Positions 25,444 through 34,091 of a stretch of 64,000 nt of DNA are shown here, in pieces; the stretch's first letter is position 1, and each line of letters opens with the position of its first letter. The DNA is taken from contig NZ_PEJS01000001.1 in the NCBI RefSeq assembly GCF_002750975.1, forward strand, positions 3,286,001 through 3,350,000, written 5' to 3'. The notes beneath the pieces are model-generated. The model was not told the origin of the DNA. It did no database searches and was given only the letters and a program-made list of their open reading frames with translations. Made by a program: the position numbers and the translations under genes. This stretch comes from Stenotrophomonas indicatrix. GTDB taxonomy: Bacteria > Pseudomonadota > Gammaproteobacteria > Xanthomonadales > Xanthomonadaceae.

Positions 25444-26163
25444 TCACCGCCCGCGCAGGAAGAACGCGACGGGCACCATCACCTCCACCGGGTCGCCGGC
25501 CACATCGGCCGGCGGCGCCGGCACCGGGCTGGCGCGCTGCACCGTGTCCAGCGTCTCCTGGTCAAGCAGTGCGAAGCCGCTGCTGCGCTCGATGCGCGGC
25601 GCCGATACGCGGCCGTCGCGGGCAACGGCAAAGCGCACATAGGCCACGCCCTGCTGGCGCAACCGTTCGGACTGGCGTGGATAGCGCCGATGCTGTTGCA
25701 GGTGTCCCAGCAGCACCCCCTGCCAGGTGGCGTTGGCACTGCTGCGTTCGCCGGCCGTGGTACGCGGTGCGGCGTAGCTCGCTGCGGCCTGGGCAGGAAC
25801 GTCCGGCGGCGCCAGCGTGCGATCGATGTTGCTGTCCGCCGCTTCCTCTGCCGGTTTCGCAGGTGGCTCGTCCGGGGCCGCCAGTTCGCCTTGGGGCAGC
25901 GCCGGCGCCTTGATCCGTTCTTGTTGCTTGGGCACGGTCACGCGCCGCTGCTGCTCCTGCTGCAGCGGTCCGGCCGGCAGCGCGCGCGGCGGTACCGGTG
26001 GGGCCTGTGCGGCGGGAGCCAGTTCCAGCATCAAAGCGGCAGGAGGTGCCGCTGCCACGACCGGCGGCGTACGCGATGCCCACCACCACGCCGTAGCGAT
26101 CAGCACCGCATGGGCCAGCAGCACGATCGCCAGGCTGGTTGCCCAGCGCTGCAGCCCGCTCAT
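25444..26163 (-). CDS. tonB: TonB family energy transducer
   Basis: A 239-residue protein with one N-terminal membrane anchor (SLAIVLLAHAVLIATAWWW). A long Pro/Ala/Gln-rich periplasmic spacer (residues 35-140) follows, then a C-terminal TonB domain: YPRQSERLRQQGVAYVRFAV and PRIERSSGFALLDQETLDTVQRASP. It transmits the ExbBD proton-motive energy to outer-membrane receptors. Last gene of hemO-ybaN-exbB-exbD-tonB; its start overlaps the exbD stop (ATGA). The position suggests service to the heme receptor encoded upstream. Confidence 0.93.
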   Translation of the reverse strand: MSGLQRWATSLAIVLLAHAVLIATAWWWASRTPPVVAAAPPAALMLELAPAAQAPPVPPRALPAGPLQQEQQRRVTVPKQQERIKAPALPQGELAAPDEPPAKPAEEAADSNIDRTLAPPDVPAQAAASYAAPRTTAGERSSANATWQGVLLGHLQQHRRYPRQSERLRQQGVAYVRFAVARDGRVSAPRIERSSGFALLDQETLDTVQRASPVPAPPADVAGDPVEVMVPVAFFLRGR

Positions 26164-26585
26164 CGTGCGCCCTGCTCCAACCCGACCAAGGCGACCTTCA
26201 GGTAACCGGCACTGCGCAACGCATCCAGCGTCGCCATCAGGTCTCCATAGGAGACCCGCTGATCGGCACGCAGATAGAGGCGCTGCGACGTATCGCCGTG
26301 CGTTGCCGAGCGCAGCGCAGAGGCGAGGCCATCGCGTGCCACCGGCGCCTCGCCCACCCGCAGCGACAGATCGGCCTGCACGGTCACATACACCGGCGCA
26401 TTTTCTGCCGGCGCCGCCTGCGCACTGCTGGCAGGAAGCTGCACCGGCACCGACACCGTGGCCAGCGGCGCGGCCACCATGAAGATGATCAGCAGCACCA
26501 GCATCACGTCGATGAAGGGCGTGACATTGATCTCGTGAGCTTCTTCCGGGGTGTCATCGCGTGTGGATGCGGTCCTGATCGCCAT
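26160..26585 (-). CDS. exbD: Biopolymer transport protein ExbD
   Basis: A 141-residue protein with a short cytoplasmic start, one membrane helix and a periplasmic domain. The proton-carrying Asp lies in INVTPFIDVMLVLLIIF near residue 26. The C-terminal part (YLRADQRVSYGDLMATLDALRSAGY) is the typical ExbD/TolR domain. It forms the proton channel with ExbB. Overlaps tonB by four bases and follows exbB by eight. Confidence 0.95.
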   Translation of the reverse strand: MAIRTASTRDDTPEEAHEINVTPFIDVMLVLLIIFMVAAPLATVSVPVQLPASSAQAAPAENAPVYVTVQADLSLRVGEAPVARDGLASALRSATHGDTSQRLYLRADQRVSYGDLMATLDALRSAGYLKVALVGLEQGAR

Positions 26586-26593
26586 GGCGTGCC

Positions 26594-27337
26594 TCAGTTC
26601 ACTGCACGCAGCGTGCCTGTCGGCGCCCGGCGTGCAGCCCGATCCAGATCACGCGACACCAGCTGCTGCACAGCCGCGGAAAGATCGCCCAGCAGGCCGC
26701 GCAGGCCTGCCAGCACCCGAGTGAAGTGGTTGTAGACCAGTACCGCCGGGATCGCCGCGACCAGACCGAGCGCTGTAGCCAGCAGCGCCTCGGCAATACC
26801 TGGCGCCACCACGGCAAGGTTGGTGGTATTGCTGTGGGCGATGCCGATGAAGCTGTTCATGATGCCCCACACGGTGCCGAACAGGCCTACGAACGGCGCC
26901 ACCGCGCCAATGCTGGCAAGCACGCCGATGCCACGACGCTGGTTGCGTGCGGTCTCCAGTTCCAGGCGCTCCAGTCGTGATGCCACCCGCTCCTTGATCC
27001 CCTCGCGGTGATCAAGTTCCTGCGACAGATGCAGTTCGGTGCGCGCGGCATCCAGCATGGCTGCGGCGGTGTTCTGCTGCAGTGCGGGCTCGCCGCCTGC
27101 GACCGGCAGGCTGGGTGCCGACAGCAGCACGCTTCTCGCCAGGCGCAACGCGCGTGCCTGCCGGGCCAGTTCCCAGCCCTTGGCCAGCAGCACGGTCCAG
27201 GTGGCAAGCGAGGCCACGGCCAAGGCGATCATCACGCCCTTCACCACCACATCGGCGGCCAGGTACATGCCCCAGGGGGTCAGTGCGGGGGCGGCCATGG
27301 GAGCCAGATCAGCAGGCAGCATCGTCGGAGGTTCCAT
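26594..27337 (-). CDS. exbB: MotA/TolQ/ExbB proton channel protein
   Basis: A 247-residue inner-membrane protein with three helices: VVKGVMIALAVASLATWTVL near 30, GIGVLASIGAVAPFVGLFGTVWGIMNSF near 135-160 and VAPGIAEALLATALGLVAAIPAVLVY near 180. The second and third carry the conserved small-residue motifs of the channel. It drives TonB with ExbD. The reading overlaps the end of ybaN by 29 bases. An internal ATG at 27322 would shorten the overlap and is a possible alternative start. Confidence 0.94.
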   Translation of the reverse strand: MEPPTMLPADLAPMAAPALTPWGMYLAADVVVKGVMIALAVASLATWTVLLAKGWELARQARALRLARSVLLSAPSLPVAGGEPALQQNTAAAMLDAARTELHLSQELDHREGIKERVASRLERLELETARNQRRGIGVLASIGAVAPFVGLFGTVWGIMNSFIGIAHSNTTNLAVVAPGIAEALLATALGLVAAIPAVLVYNHFTRVLAGLRGLLGDLSAAVQQLVSRDLDRAARRAPTGTLRAVN

Positions 27338-27776
27338 TGGAATCGGTAGAAGTAGTGCGACGGCGGGCAGCGCGCGGATCGGTGGCGTCCTCCACGCCCA
27401 CCAGCGGCGCTGGATCGAAACGGGGCGCCGGTCGACTCAGGACATAACCCGCACTGACCGCAAAGAACAGTCCCACGCCCAGCAGCAGACGCCAGGACGG
27501 GTGTGCGCCCCAGCAGAACATCGCGAATCCCACCGCCATGCCGGCGCTGGCAAACGCCTTGCCCTTGCGCGATACCGCGCCCTGCTCACGCCACAGGCGC
27601 AGCGACGGACCGTAGCGCGGATGGGAAAGCAGCCGCTGTTCGAACCTGGGCGAACTGCGTGCGAAGCAGCCCACCGCCAGGATCAGGAAAATGGTGGTCG
27701 GCATGACCGGCAGCAGTGCGCCGATCACCCCCAGCGCGACCATCAACCAGCCGAGCGCGAACCAGAGCCAGCGCAT
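27309..27776 (-). CDS. YbaN family (DUF454) membrane protein
   Basis: A 155-residue protein with the YbaN/DUF454 signature WFALGWLMVALGVIGALLPVMPTTIFLILAVGCFARSSPRFE and three to four membrane segments. Function is unknown. The family often lies beside hemO or TonB genes in proteobacteria. The start chosen (27776) gives the family N-terminus MRWLWFALG. It overlaps the stop of a ten-codon reading that itself begins at the hemO stop (TGATG at both junctions), so translation may be passed from hemO through the mini-ORF to ybaN. The C-terminus is charged and overlaps exbB. Confidence 0.85.
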   Translation of the reverse strand: MRWLWFALGWLMVALGVIGALLPVMPTTIFLILAVGCFARSSPRFEQRLLSHPRYGPSLRLWREQGAVSRKGKAFASAGMAVGFAMFCWGAHPSWRLLLGVGLFFAVSAGYVLSRPAPRFDPAPLVGVEDATDPRAARRRTTSTDSNGTSDDAAC

Positions 27777-27807
27777 CAATCGCGCGCCAGCGGGCGGTGC
27801 AGGTACA

Positions 27808-28395
27808 TCAGGAGAACTCCACTTCAACATGGCCGTGCACGCTGCGGAACGCGGCATCGGCGGCATCGATCACCTGCTGCTCCTGCTCGGCACTCAGCGG
27901 TACCGCGTCCAGCGCCGCGGTGAACGCACGCCAGTGACGCGCGGCGCCATCCGGATGCGCCGCCAGGTGACGGGCGCCGAAGTCGCGGTCCAGGCCAAGC
28001 CTGGCAGCCATTTTGTACAGCACGGTGCCGCCCAGGTTGGAGCCTTCGGCCACATACAGCCAGCCCAGCGCTGCGGGCAGCGCCAGGTGCAACGGCAATG
28101 CGGGGATGTCGGCGTCCGGCAGGGTCTGTTCAAGGTCCTGCAGGTCGCGTGCGACCTGTGTCAGGCGGCGGCGCTCTCCGAGATCAGGCAGCAGTGCGTC
28201 CAGCGCGGGGTTGCCATACAGCGCATCGATGCTGCGGTGAAAGCGGTACTGCACGCGCAGGAAGCGGGCGAAGTTGCGGCGGTCGGCGAAGATGTCGCCG
28301 GCCATGATCCGCTTGTCCAGAGCACCGTGGCTGTCGCGGGTGGCGGCCTTGAGCCGCACGCTGCGGCTGTCTTCGGGAGCGATGTGTGCGTTCAT
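27808..28395 (-). CDS. hemO: Biliverdin-producing heme oxygenase
   Basis: A 195-residue helical heme oxygenase of the HemO/PigA-BphO class, which opens heme to biliverdin, CO and iron in the cytoplasm. Seen: RLKAATRDSHGALDKRIM near residue 14, holding the proximal His (SHG), and the distal-helix glycine motif GWLYVAEGSNLGGTVLYK near 110. No phytochrome gene is next to it. Its place at the head of ybaN-exbB-exbD-tonB, with a FecA-type receptor upstream, points to use of host heme as an iron source. Confidence 0.93.
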   Translation of the reverse strand: MNAHIAPEDSRSVRLKAATRDSHGALDKRIMAGDIFADRRNFARFLRVQYRFHRSIDALYGNPALDALLPDLGERRRLTQVARDLQDLEQTLPDADIPALPLHLALPAALGWLYVAEGSNLGGTVLYKMAARLGLDRDFGARHLAAHPDGAARHWRAFTAALDAVPLSAEQEQQVIDAADAAFRSVHGHVEVEFS

Positions 28396-28503
28396 GGGGG
28401 AATGCCAGGAGGGTCGTCGTGCTGTAGACGTCTGCTGCGGGGCTTTCCCCAAGCCCGTGTGCGCCGATAATGGGCCATTCCCTTCTTCCACCCGGAGCCA
28501 ACG

Positions 28504-28761
28504 ATGATCACCACCGAACCGCGCATGACCAACCTGTTCCTGCAGCTGGGCCTGGATGCCAGCGCCGAGGGCATCGCCCGTTTCATCCGCGAGCACCAGC
28601 TGGCCACCGACGTTGAAGTGGTCGAGGCACCCTACTGGAACGATGCCCAGCGCCAGTTCCTGAGCGAATCGCTGCAGGCCGATGCGGCGTGGACCACTGT
28701 GGTCGACGAACTGAACGAGGCGCTGCACGAAGAGGCGGTGAAGGCAGCGACCGGGCTGTAA
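28504..28761 (+). CDS. DUF2789 family protein
   Basis: An 85-residue protein of the DUF2789 family: TNLFLQLGLDASAEGIARFI at residues 9-28 and an acidic, helical second half ending NEALHEEAVKAATGL. It is small, soluble and without signal peptide, and its function is unknown. A GGAG ribosome site lies nine bases before the ATG. It is divergent from hemO across a 108-base gap that must hold both promoters. Confidence 0.85.
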   Translation: MITTEPRMTNLFLQLGLDASAEGIARFIREHQLATDVEVVEAPYWNDAQRQFLSESLQADAAWTTVVDELNEALHEEAVKAATGL

Positions 28762-28805
28762 GCATTCGCCGGGATGGGGGCACCGGGCATGGCCCGGCAC
28801 CACCC

Positions 28806-28829
28806 GTAGATCCACACCATGTGCAGATG
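28806..28829 (+). repeat. Degenerate SMAG-type element
   Basis: GTAG + ATCCACACCATGTGCAGAT, with two arm mismatches, after an intact CCGGGCATGGCCCGG hairpin at 28787. Confidence 0.6.
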
Positions 28830-28930
28830 AATTCCCTTGCCAAAAGAATTCTGAACCTCAGTCGCAATCGGCCCTCGATGAAGCGCGTCATTTCCATCAC
28901 GATGAGCGCGGTAGCAAGGCTGATCCACCC

Positions 28931-29323
28931 ATGGCGAAAGCAGCGAACATCAACTACATCCATTACCTCTACTACCCGTTGTTGTCCATGTCGGACGATG
29001 AACTGGCGGCGTTCGAGATAAACGATGCGCAGGACAGAGCTTGGCTGTTCGGTGAGATGGGCAAGGTTCTGGAGACATTCGGTCCCGCAGCCCGTGCCCA
29101 TGTCTGCAGCACTCTAGGCTTCCTTGCAGGGACGAATGGCGCTGAAGATCACTGGCGAAACCTGATTCCACACGAACTTCCGCTTGGCGAAGTCGAGAAC
29201 AGGGCTGGCTACTTGAGCGAACTGTTTCTCAGCCTTTTCCACCGCCTCCCAGTTGAAGAAGACTGGACGGATGTCGAGCTCTCACTGGACCTTCCAGCCG
29301 ACGGATTGAGAACCAATTTATAG
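28931..29323 (+). CDS. Hypothetical protein, atypical composition
   Basis: A 130-residue soluble acidic protein (INYIHYLYYPLLSMSDDEL at the start, WTDVELSLDLPADGL at the end) with no signal peptide or motif I recognise. Base composition from about 28830 to 29340 is clearly lower in GC than the neighbours. Codons such as ATA and TTA and the TAG stop not in a REP are unlike the rest of the window, which suggests transfer. No Shine-Dalgarno sequence is obvious before 28931, and other starts are possible. Small acidic orphan genes of this kind are often immunity proteins, but there is no toxin gene beside it, so that remains a guess. Confidence 0.55.
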   Translation: MAKAANINYIHYLYYPLLSMSDDELAAFEINDAQDRAWLFGEMGKVLETFGPAARAHVCSTLGFLAGTNGAEDHWRNLIPHELPLGEVENRAGYLSELFLSLFHRLPVEEDWTDVELSLDLPADGLRTNL

Positions 29324-29364
29324 AGCGGTAGTTCCGGTCAAGCGAAGTCTTCCGCACTACAAAG

Positions 29365-29392
29365 GCGGTGCGGACCAAGGTCCGCACCCACC
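29365..29392. repeat. REP-like palindrome
   Basis: GGTGCGGACC-AA-GGTCCGCACC between the hypothetical gene and the receptor gene. It is related to 4368. Confidence 0.55.
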
Positions 29393-29413
29393 GAAGGCAC
29401 TCCGTGCTGCCGA

Positions 29414-32329
29414 TCAGTACTTCCAGGTCAACGCCAATCGCGCGGTCCGGCCCGGAGCCGGCATCACGCCCAGCGCCAGCGGGTCCAGGTAGTAGCGGTC
29501 GGTCACGTTGTCCACGTTCGCTTCCACCGACAGCTGGTCGTTGAAACTCCAGCTCGCGAACAGATCCACCAGCGTGGTCGGCCGGTACAGCTGCTGGATC
29601 GCCGACAACCCGACGTTCCACTCCTTGTCCAGCTTGCTGATCGGGCCGGCGTTGTGGACCACGCGGGTGCCGAAGGTCAGCCGCTCGTCGAACAGTCGCG
29701 AACCCAGGGTCAGGTTGACCATGTAGCGCGGCGGGTTCTGCGTGTTGCTGTAGGAGCCTTCGAAGCCACCGTCCACGCAGTTGGGCGTGTTGGCCAGCTC
29801 GCCATTCTTCCGCTGTGCGCCGTAGGCACGGCGTTCGGCGGCGATGTCCGGCGCGCAGGTCTTGGCCTTGAAGTAATAGTGCGCGGACAGATCGGCAAAC
29901 AGCCTGCCGCTGTCATAGCTGGACTGGAACTCCATGCCCGACACCTTGAAGCGGTCGACGTTGCGGATCAGGCCGGCCGACAACGTGCGGTAGTCGCGGG
30001 TGATCAGGTCATCGATGCGGGTATCGAAGTACGCCAGCTTCAGCGCCAGGCGGTCACCGGCAGTGAACAGGTCGTGCTGGATCGTACTGGCGCCCAGTTC
30101 CCAGCTGTGCGCGCGCTCGGGCTTGAGTTCATCCACCGGCTTGGCCGCGGTGAACAGGCCGAGCGTGGTTTCGAACAGACTCGGCAGCTTGGTGCCTTCT
30201 GCGTACTTCAGGTAGACCATGCTGTCTTCGCTGAAACGGAAGGCCACACTGGCGGTCGGCGAGAACGCGCTGTCACGACGTCGGATCGGCTGGGACCAGG
30301 TCCAGCTCACCGGTACCTTCAGGTCCTCCGCGGCGTCAGCGTCATGGAAGTTCCAGCCACCGATGTCACCGACGGTGCCCTTCTTGTACGGGGAGGCCAG
30401 CAGCGACTCCTGGGTGAAGTTGCCGTTGGCGTCCGGATACCAGTTCAACAGGGCGATGCGCTTGGCCCGCCACGACGGCAGCTTGGGATTGCCGTTGAGC
30501 AGTTCGGTGTAGCGGTATTGACCCTGCACTTCATATCCGTCCGGCGTGGCCAGGCGGTTGCGGTCATGCACGTCCACGCGGTTCCAGCGCCCACCCAGCA
30601 GCATCTCCCAGTGCTCGTCCGGTGCCCACTTCAGCGATGCCACCGCACTGTATTCCTTGCGCTCGGCATTGCGCAGGAAGCGGTTGTTGACCAGGTCGTC
30701 GTGCATGATCGGCCCGGAGCTGCCCGGGGCGATGTCCTCGTCGCTGTAGGACAGGCCGTAATCGAGGGTGAAGCGGCCGGCACTGCCGTCGAACACGGAG
30801 GTGTTGCTGGCGTCCAGGCCGAAGCGCTTCTGCCGCAACGGGTTGCGGTAGGCATCCTTGTAGCCGGGATTGCCACTGAAGCTGGGTGCGTCGTACCACT
30901 CGGTGCGGCGATCGAAGTACCAGGGGGTGATGCCGGTCAGGCTGTTGTACATCACGCTGTCGGCGTCGGTGTACCACGCGTTGACGCGCAGGTCGATCAG
31001 CTCGCTGTCCGGGTTGAACCGGTAGCGCAGGCTGTAGCTGTCCATGTCCACATGGCCCGGGTCCCACTGCGGCACGCGGTCGCGGTCGACGCGGATGATC
31101 TGCGACGCCATGATCTCGCCCGCAGTACCTTCGTAACGACGATAGCCCGCTTCCAGCGTCTGCGCGTCGTCGATGCGCCAAGTGCCCTTGAGCAGGGTCG
31201 ACTTCGAGCGCGAGGAAGTGTTGAACACTTCGGTGCGTGGCGGATTCAGCGGCGCCAGCGTGCGACGGGTCTGCGGAAAGTCGTCATAGCCGTGCTTGCC
31301 GGAGAAGTAGTTGCCGTTGTCGCGGTATGCATAGGCGGCCACCAGGTCGAAGCGGTCCCAGTGACCGGCAGCGGCCACGTTGAAGAACTGGCTGCCGGTG
31401 GCACTACGATCGCTGCGCGGCGCGGCCTCGTAGCCGGGCAGGTTATTGGCGCTGCCGTTGGCCAGCCCCCCGCGCACGCGCACGCCGACATCACGCCCCT
31501 CGCGCAGCACGTCATCGACATTCAGCGTTTCCATTTCGACCACGCCACCGATGCCGCCGGAGGCATTGGCCTGCAGGCTCGGGCCCTTGGTGATGGTCAG
31601 GCGCGAGATCAGGTCCGGGTCGAGATAGGTGCGCTGCGACTGGCCGGCATAGCCACGGTAGGTGTCCATGCTGGACTGGCCACCGTCGATGATGACCGGC
31701 ACCCGGCTCTGGCCCTGGATGCCGCGGATGTTGACGTCGAAGCCGTTGCCCACGCGCGGATCGCCCGCAGTGACACCGGCCACGCCCTTGACGATGTCGC
31801 CGTTGGACGTGCCGCGGAAACGCTCCAGCGCGACGCGGCCGATGGTGGTGGTCGACCCCACGCTGCGGTAGCTGTCGAGCAGGCGCGCTTCATCGCTGAC
31901 CGCACCGTCCTGCACGCGGTCTCCGGCCACGCTGAGGGTATCGGTGACGATCACGCCGCCCGTCTGTCCCGCCGCAGCGACCTCCAGCGTGACCGCATCG
32001 GCGCTTACCCGGCGCACGCTCAGGCCGCTGCCGCGCAGCAGGCGGGCGAGGGCCTCGTCGGCTGACAGCGTGCCACTGACCGGTTGCGAGATCACGCCCT
32101 TGGCCAGCGTGCTCGGATAGACCACCTGCACACCGGACTGGCGCATGTAGGCGCGCAGTGCATCGTCCAGCGGTTGGTCGGGAATATCAAAGTGCTGTGC
32201 CGCTGCCGGAGCAGCGCTGCTGGACTGCGCCATCACGGCGGGGGCGGCGGTTGCCAGGCCGGCGGCCAGCAACGCGGTGCACAGACGGGACGGGCGCGGT
32301 GCGCGGCCCGGGCGGCGGAATTCGTACAT
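29414..32329 (-). CDS. FecA-type TonB-dependent receptor with signalling domain (probable heme/hemophore receptor)
   Basis: A 971-residue outer-membrane receptor. Signal peptide 1-35; STN signalling domain about 45-110 (FDIPDQPLDDALRAYMRQSG... LLRGSGLSVRRV); plug about 150-280 (VKGVAGVTAGD, VNIRGIQGQSRVPVIIDGG, ANASGGIGGVVEMETL); then a 22-strand barrel ending in an aromatic residue (ALTWKY). The STN domain means it signals to the adjacent FecR and FecI. The substrate is not proven. The nearby heme oxygenase and ExbBD-TonB genes, the length over 950, and a HasR-like barrel suggest heme or a heme-protein complex. It ends in a region with a lower-GC orphan gene. Confidence 0.85.
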   Translation of the reverse strand: MYEFRRPGRAPRPSRLCTALLAAGLATAAPAVMAQSSSAAPAAAQHFDIPDQPLDDALRAYMRQSGVQVVYPSTLAKGVISQPVSGTLSADEALARLLRGSGLSVRRVSADAVTLEVAAAGQTGGVIVTDTLSVAGDRVQDGAVSDEARLLDSYRSVGSTTTIGRVALERFRGTSNGDIVKGVAGVTAGDPRVGNGFDVNIRGIQGQSRVPVIIDGGQSSMDTYRGYAGQSQRTYLDPDLISRLTITKGPSLQANASGGIGGVVEMETLNVDDVLREGRDVGVRVRGGLANGSANNLPGYEAAPRSDRSATGSQFFNVAAAGHWDRFDLVAAYAYRDNGNYFSGKHGYDDFPQTRRTLAPLNPPRTEVFNTSSRSKSTLLKGTWRIDDAQTLEAGYRRYEGTAGEIMASQIIRVDRDRVPQWDPGHVDMDSYSLRYRFNPDSELIDLRVNAWYTDADSVMYNSLTGITPWYFDRRTEWYDAPSFSGNPGYKDAYRNPLRQKRFGLDASNTSVFDGSAGRFTLDYGLSYSDEDIAPGSSGPIMHDDLVNNRFLRNAERKEYSAVASLKWAPDEHWEMLLGGRWNRVDVHDRNRLATPDGYEVQGQYRYTELLNGNPKLPSWRAKRIALLNWYPDANGNFTQESLLASPYKKGTVGDIGGWNFHDADAAEDLKVPVSWTWSQPIRRRDSAFSPTASVAFRFSEDSMVYLKYAEGTKLPSLFETTLGLFTAAKPVDELKPERAHSWELGASTIQHDLFTAGDRLALKLAYFDTRIDDLITRDYRTLSAGLIRNVDRFKVSGMEFQSSYDSGRLFADLSAHYYFKAKTCAPDIAAERRAYGAQRKNGELANTPNCVDGGFEGSYSNTQNPPRYMVNLTLGSRLFDERLTFGTRVVHNAGPISKLDKEWNVGLSAIQQLYRPTTLVDLFASWSFNDQLSVEANVDNVTDRYYLDPLALGVMPAPGRTARLALTWKY

Positions 32330-32477
32330 GGGGGAACCTGTCAGAGAAGCGTGGCCGCGGGCGCGGCATCATCCGCGCATGCGCGGACCCAACGACGTAC
32401 GTGGCGGCGGCGGGTACGTTCGTGGATGAGACGAGTGGCGGCGCGCTTTCCCCAAGACCGATGCGTTGCATCCGCTG

Positions 32478-32501
32478 CATCCGCGCCTGGCGCGGTACTA
32501 C
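32478..32501 (-). repeat. Degenerate inverted GTAG element at the fecR stop
   Basis: GCATCCGCGCCTGGCGCGGTACTAC. The CTAC (32498-32501) is GTAG on the minus strand and contains the fecR-like gene's stop. The rest of the 168-base gap to the receptor holds a second ATCCGCGCATGCGCGGA palindrome near 32370-32388. Confidence 0.6.
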
Positions 32502-33439
32502 CGGTACACGATCGCCACGCCCAGCGGCAGGCGGGTGACCTGCAGGCCGGCGGTGGCCGCCAGTGCATCCAGTGCCTGCTCCGGATGATCGACGCGCAGC
32601 GCCGCGCTCACGGCTGGAATCGTGGAAAGATCGCCGCGCACAAAGGTCGGACCTGCGCGATAGCGGCCGACCGCGTGCACGGCGTCGGCCACACTGGCCT
32701 GCTCCAGCAGCAGTTCGCCCTGGCGCCAGGCGCCGACGCCGTCCGCAGCAACGTCAGCCAGGCGCTGCACGCCTCGGTGCTCGCCATAGCTGGCACGTTG
32801 CCCCACCTGCAGATAGGTCCAGCCGCCATCGACAGGACTGGCCACGCGTACCCGGCCCTGCCCGACTTCGGTCTCCACCCCGGCCGCAACGTGGGCGACC
32901 GTGAAAGCTGTGGAGATGTCTTCCACTACACCGTTGCCAGCAGCAACGCTGAATCGCCTCTGCGCATCGGGCGCCACGTCGAACCAGGCGCGGCCACGCA
33001 GCAGTTCAACGCGACGGCGCTGGTCATCGAAGTGCACGGCGATCGCGCTGTCGGCATCGAGCACGGCGCGGCTGCCATCGGGCAGATGCACATCCTGCAC
33101 CCGGTGGTCGCTGCGATGATCCGCCTGCAGGCGCAGCCAGGCATCGGGCCAGGCCACCAGCACCGCCAGCGCAGCGGCCGTGGCCATGGCCCAGCGCAGC
33201 CGCCGCGGACGGCGCGCTGCCTGCCTGCGTTCGGTGGCGGCCGGGCGCGGGCCCACACTGCGCCACAGCATGCGCTCATGCTCGAACGAACGCCGATTCG
33301 CGGGCTCGGCCAGCCACTGCTCGAACGCGTCCATGCGTGCATCGCTGATATCGCCGGACGCCAGGCACACAATCCAGTCCCTGGCCTGTTCGGCCACGGC
33401 ATCATCGGCGGTGCTGCGGGGTGTCGGGGGCGGGCTCAT
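32498..33439 (-). CDS. FecR family anti-sigma/transducer
   Basis: A 313-residue inner-membrane signal transducer. The cytoplasmic N-terminal part has the FecR start (ARDWIVCLASGDISDARMDAFEQWLAEPANRRSFEHE), which binds the sigma factor. One membrane helix lies near 82-98 (WAMATAAALAVLVAW). A periplasmic FecR domain follows (DVHLPDGSRAVLDADSAIAVHF, GRAWFDVA). It is between the sigma gene and the receptor gene, the classic fecI-fecR-fecA order. The stop TAG is the TAG of a GTAG repeat lying in the gap to the receptor. Confidence 0.92.
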   Translation of the reverse strand: MSPPPTPRSTADDAVAEQARDWIVCLASGDISDARMDAFEQWLAEPANRRSFEHERMLWRSVGPRPAATERRQAARRPRRLRWAMATAAALAVLVAWPDAWLRLQADHRSDHRVQDVHLPDGSRAVLDADSAIAVHFDDQRRRVELLRGRAWFDVAPDAQRRFSVAAGNGVVEDISTAFTVAHVAAGVETEVGQGRVRVASPVDGGWTYLQVGQRASYGEHRGVQRLADVAADGVGAWRQGELLLEQASVADAVHAVGRYRAGPTFVRGDLSTIPAVSAALRVDHPEQALDALAATAGLQVTRLPLGVAIVYR

Positions 33440-33542
33440 CGGCTGGCAGGGGACACGGTCAGAGGTGGGCGGAAGGACTAGAGCGCATGGGGGGCCTGCG
33501 AATCAAGACGCATGACGGGTGTGCGCCCCCAAGCCGGATCGT

Positions 33543-34043
33543 TCATCGGCCACTGCGCGCCCAGGCAAGCCGCTGCAGCGCGGTGCGTACGTGGTTCTCC
33601 ACCGTGGTCACCGACACACCGAGGCGCCGGGCGATGTCGGCCTGGGTAAGGCCCTGCAGGCGATTGAGATGAAAGATGGTGCGCGTCGGCTCGGGCAGGT
33701 GGCCGGCGGCATCAAGCACACGCTGCAGTTCATCCTGCGCCATCACCTGTTCCTCGGTGGAGATCTGCTCGTCCTCCTGCCACAGGTAGTGCTCGGCCAG
33801 CAGGCGGTTGCGGCGCGTCGATTCGCGGCCGTGGTCGGTGGCGAGGTTGATGGCCAATCGATAGAGATAGGCGCGCGGATTGTCGATGCCCTGGCTGCTG
33901 TCTACCCCACGCGCCTTGAACCAGACCGCCTGGATCACGTCTTCGGCCCCGCTGTCGCCGCCGAGGATGCGCTGCACGCGTCGCAGCAGTGCCGGTCGTT
34001 CGCGGATCAGCAGTTCGGTCAGGGTGAGGGCATTGGAGGACAT
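33543..34043 (-). CDS. FecI-type ECF sigma factor
   Basis: A 166-residue iron-starvation sigma factor. Region 2 spans residues about 10-80 (ELLIRERPALLRRVQRILGG, AEDVIQAVWFKA, NPRAYLYRLAINLATDHGRE). Region 4 spans 105-160 (LPEPTRTIFHLNRLQGLTQADIARRLGVSVTTVENHV). ATG 34043 is chosen over a TTG four codons upstream. It should direct transcription of the receptor gene when the receptor's STN domain signals through FecR. A palindrome resembling a Fur site lies 49 bases before the start. Confidence 0.93.
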   Translation of the reverse strand: MSSNALTLTELLIRERPALLRRVQRILGGDSGAEDVIQAVWFKARGVDSSQGIDNPRAYLYRLAINLATDHGRESTRRNRLLAEHYLWQEDEQISTEEQVMAQDELQRVLDAAGHLPEPTRTIFHLNRLQGLTQADIARRLGVSVTTVENHVRTALQRLAWARSGR

Positions 34044-34091
34044 GCGCGGAGCCAAGGGACGGACAGGGCGGCGCGCATGCTACTCCGTTAA

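Noticed and set aside
29654..32065. 803-residue plus-strand reading opposite the FecA-type receptor
   Set aside because: Antisense shadow; low-complexity Val/Ala/Gly/Arg sequence with no start signal.
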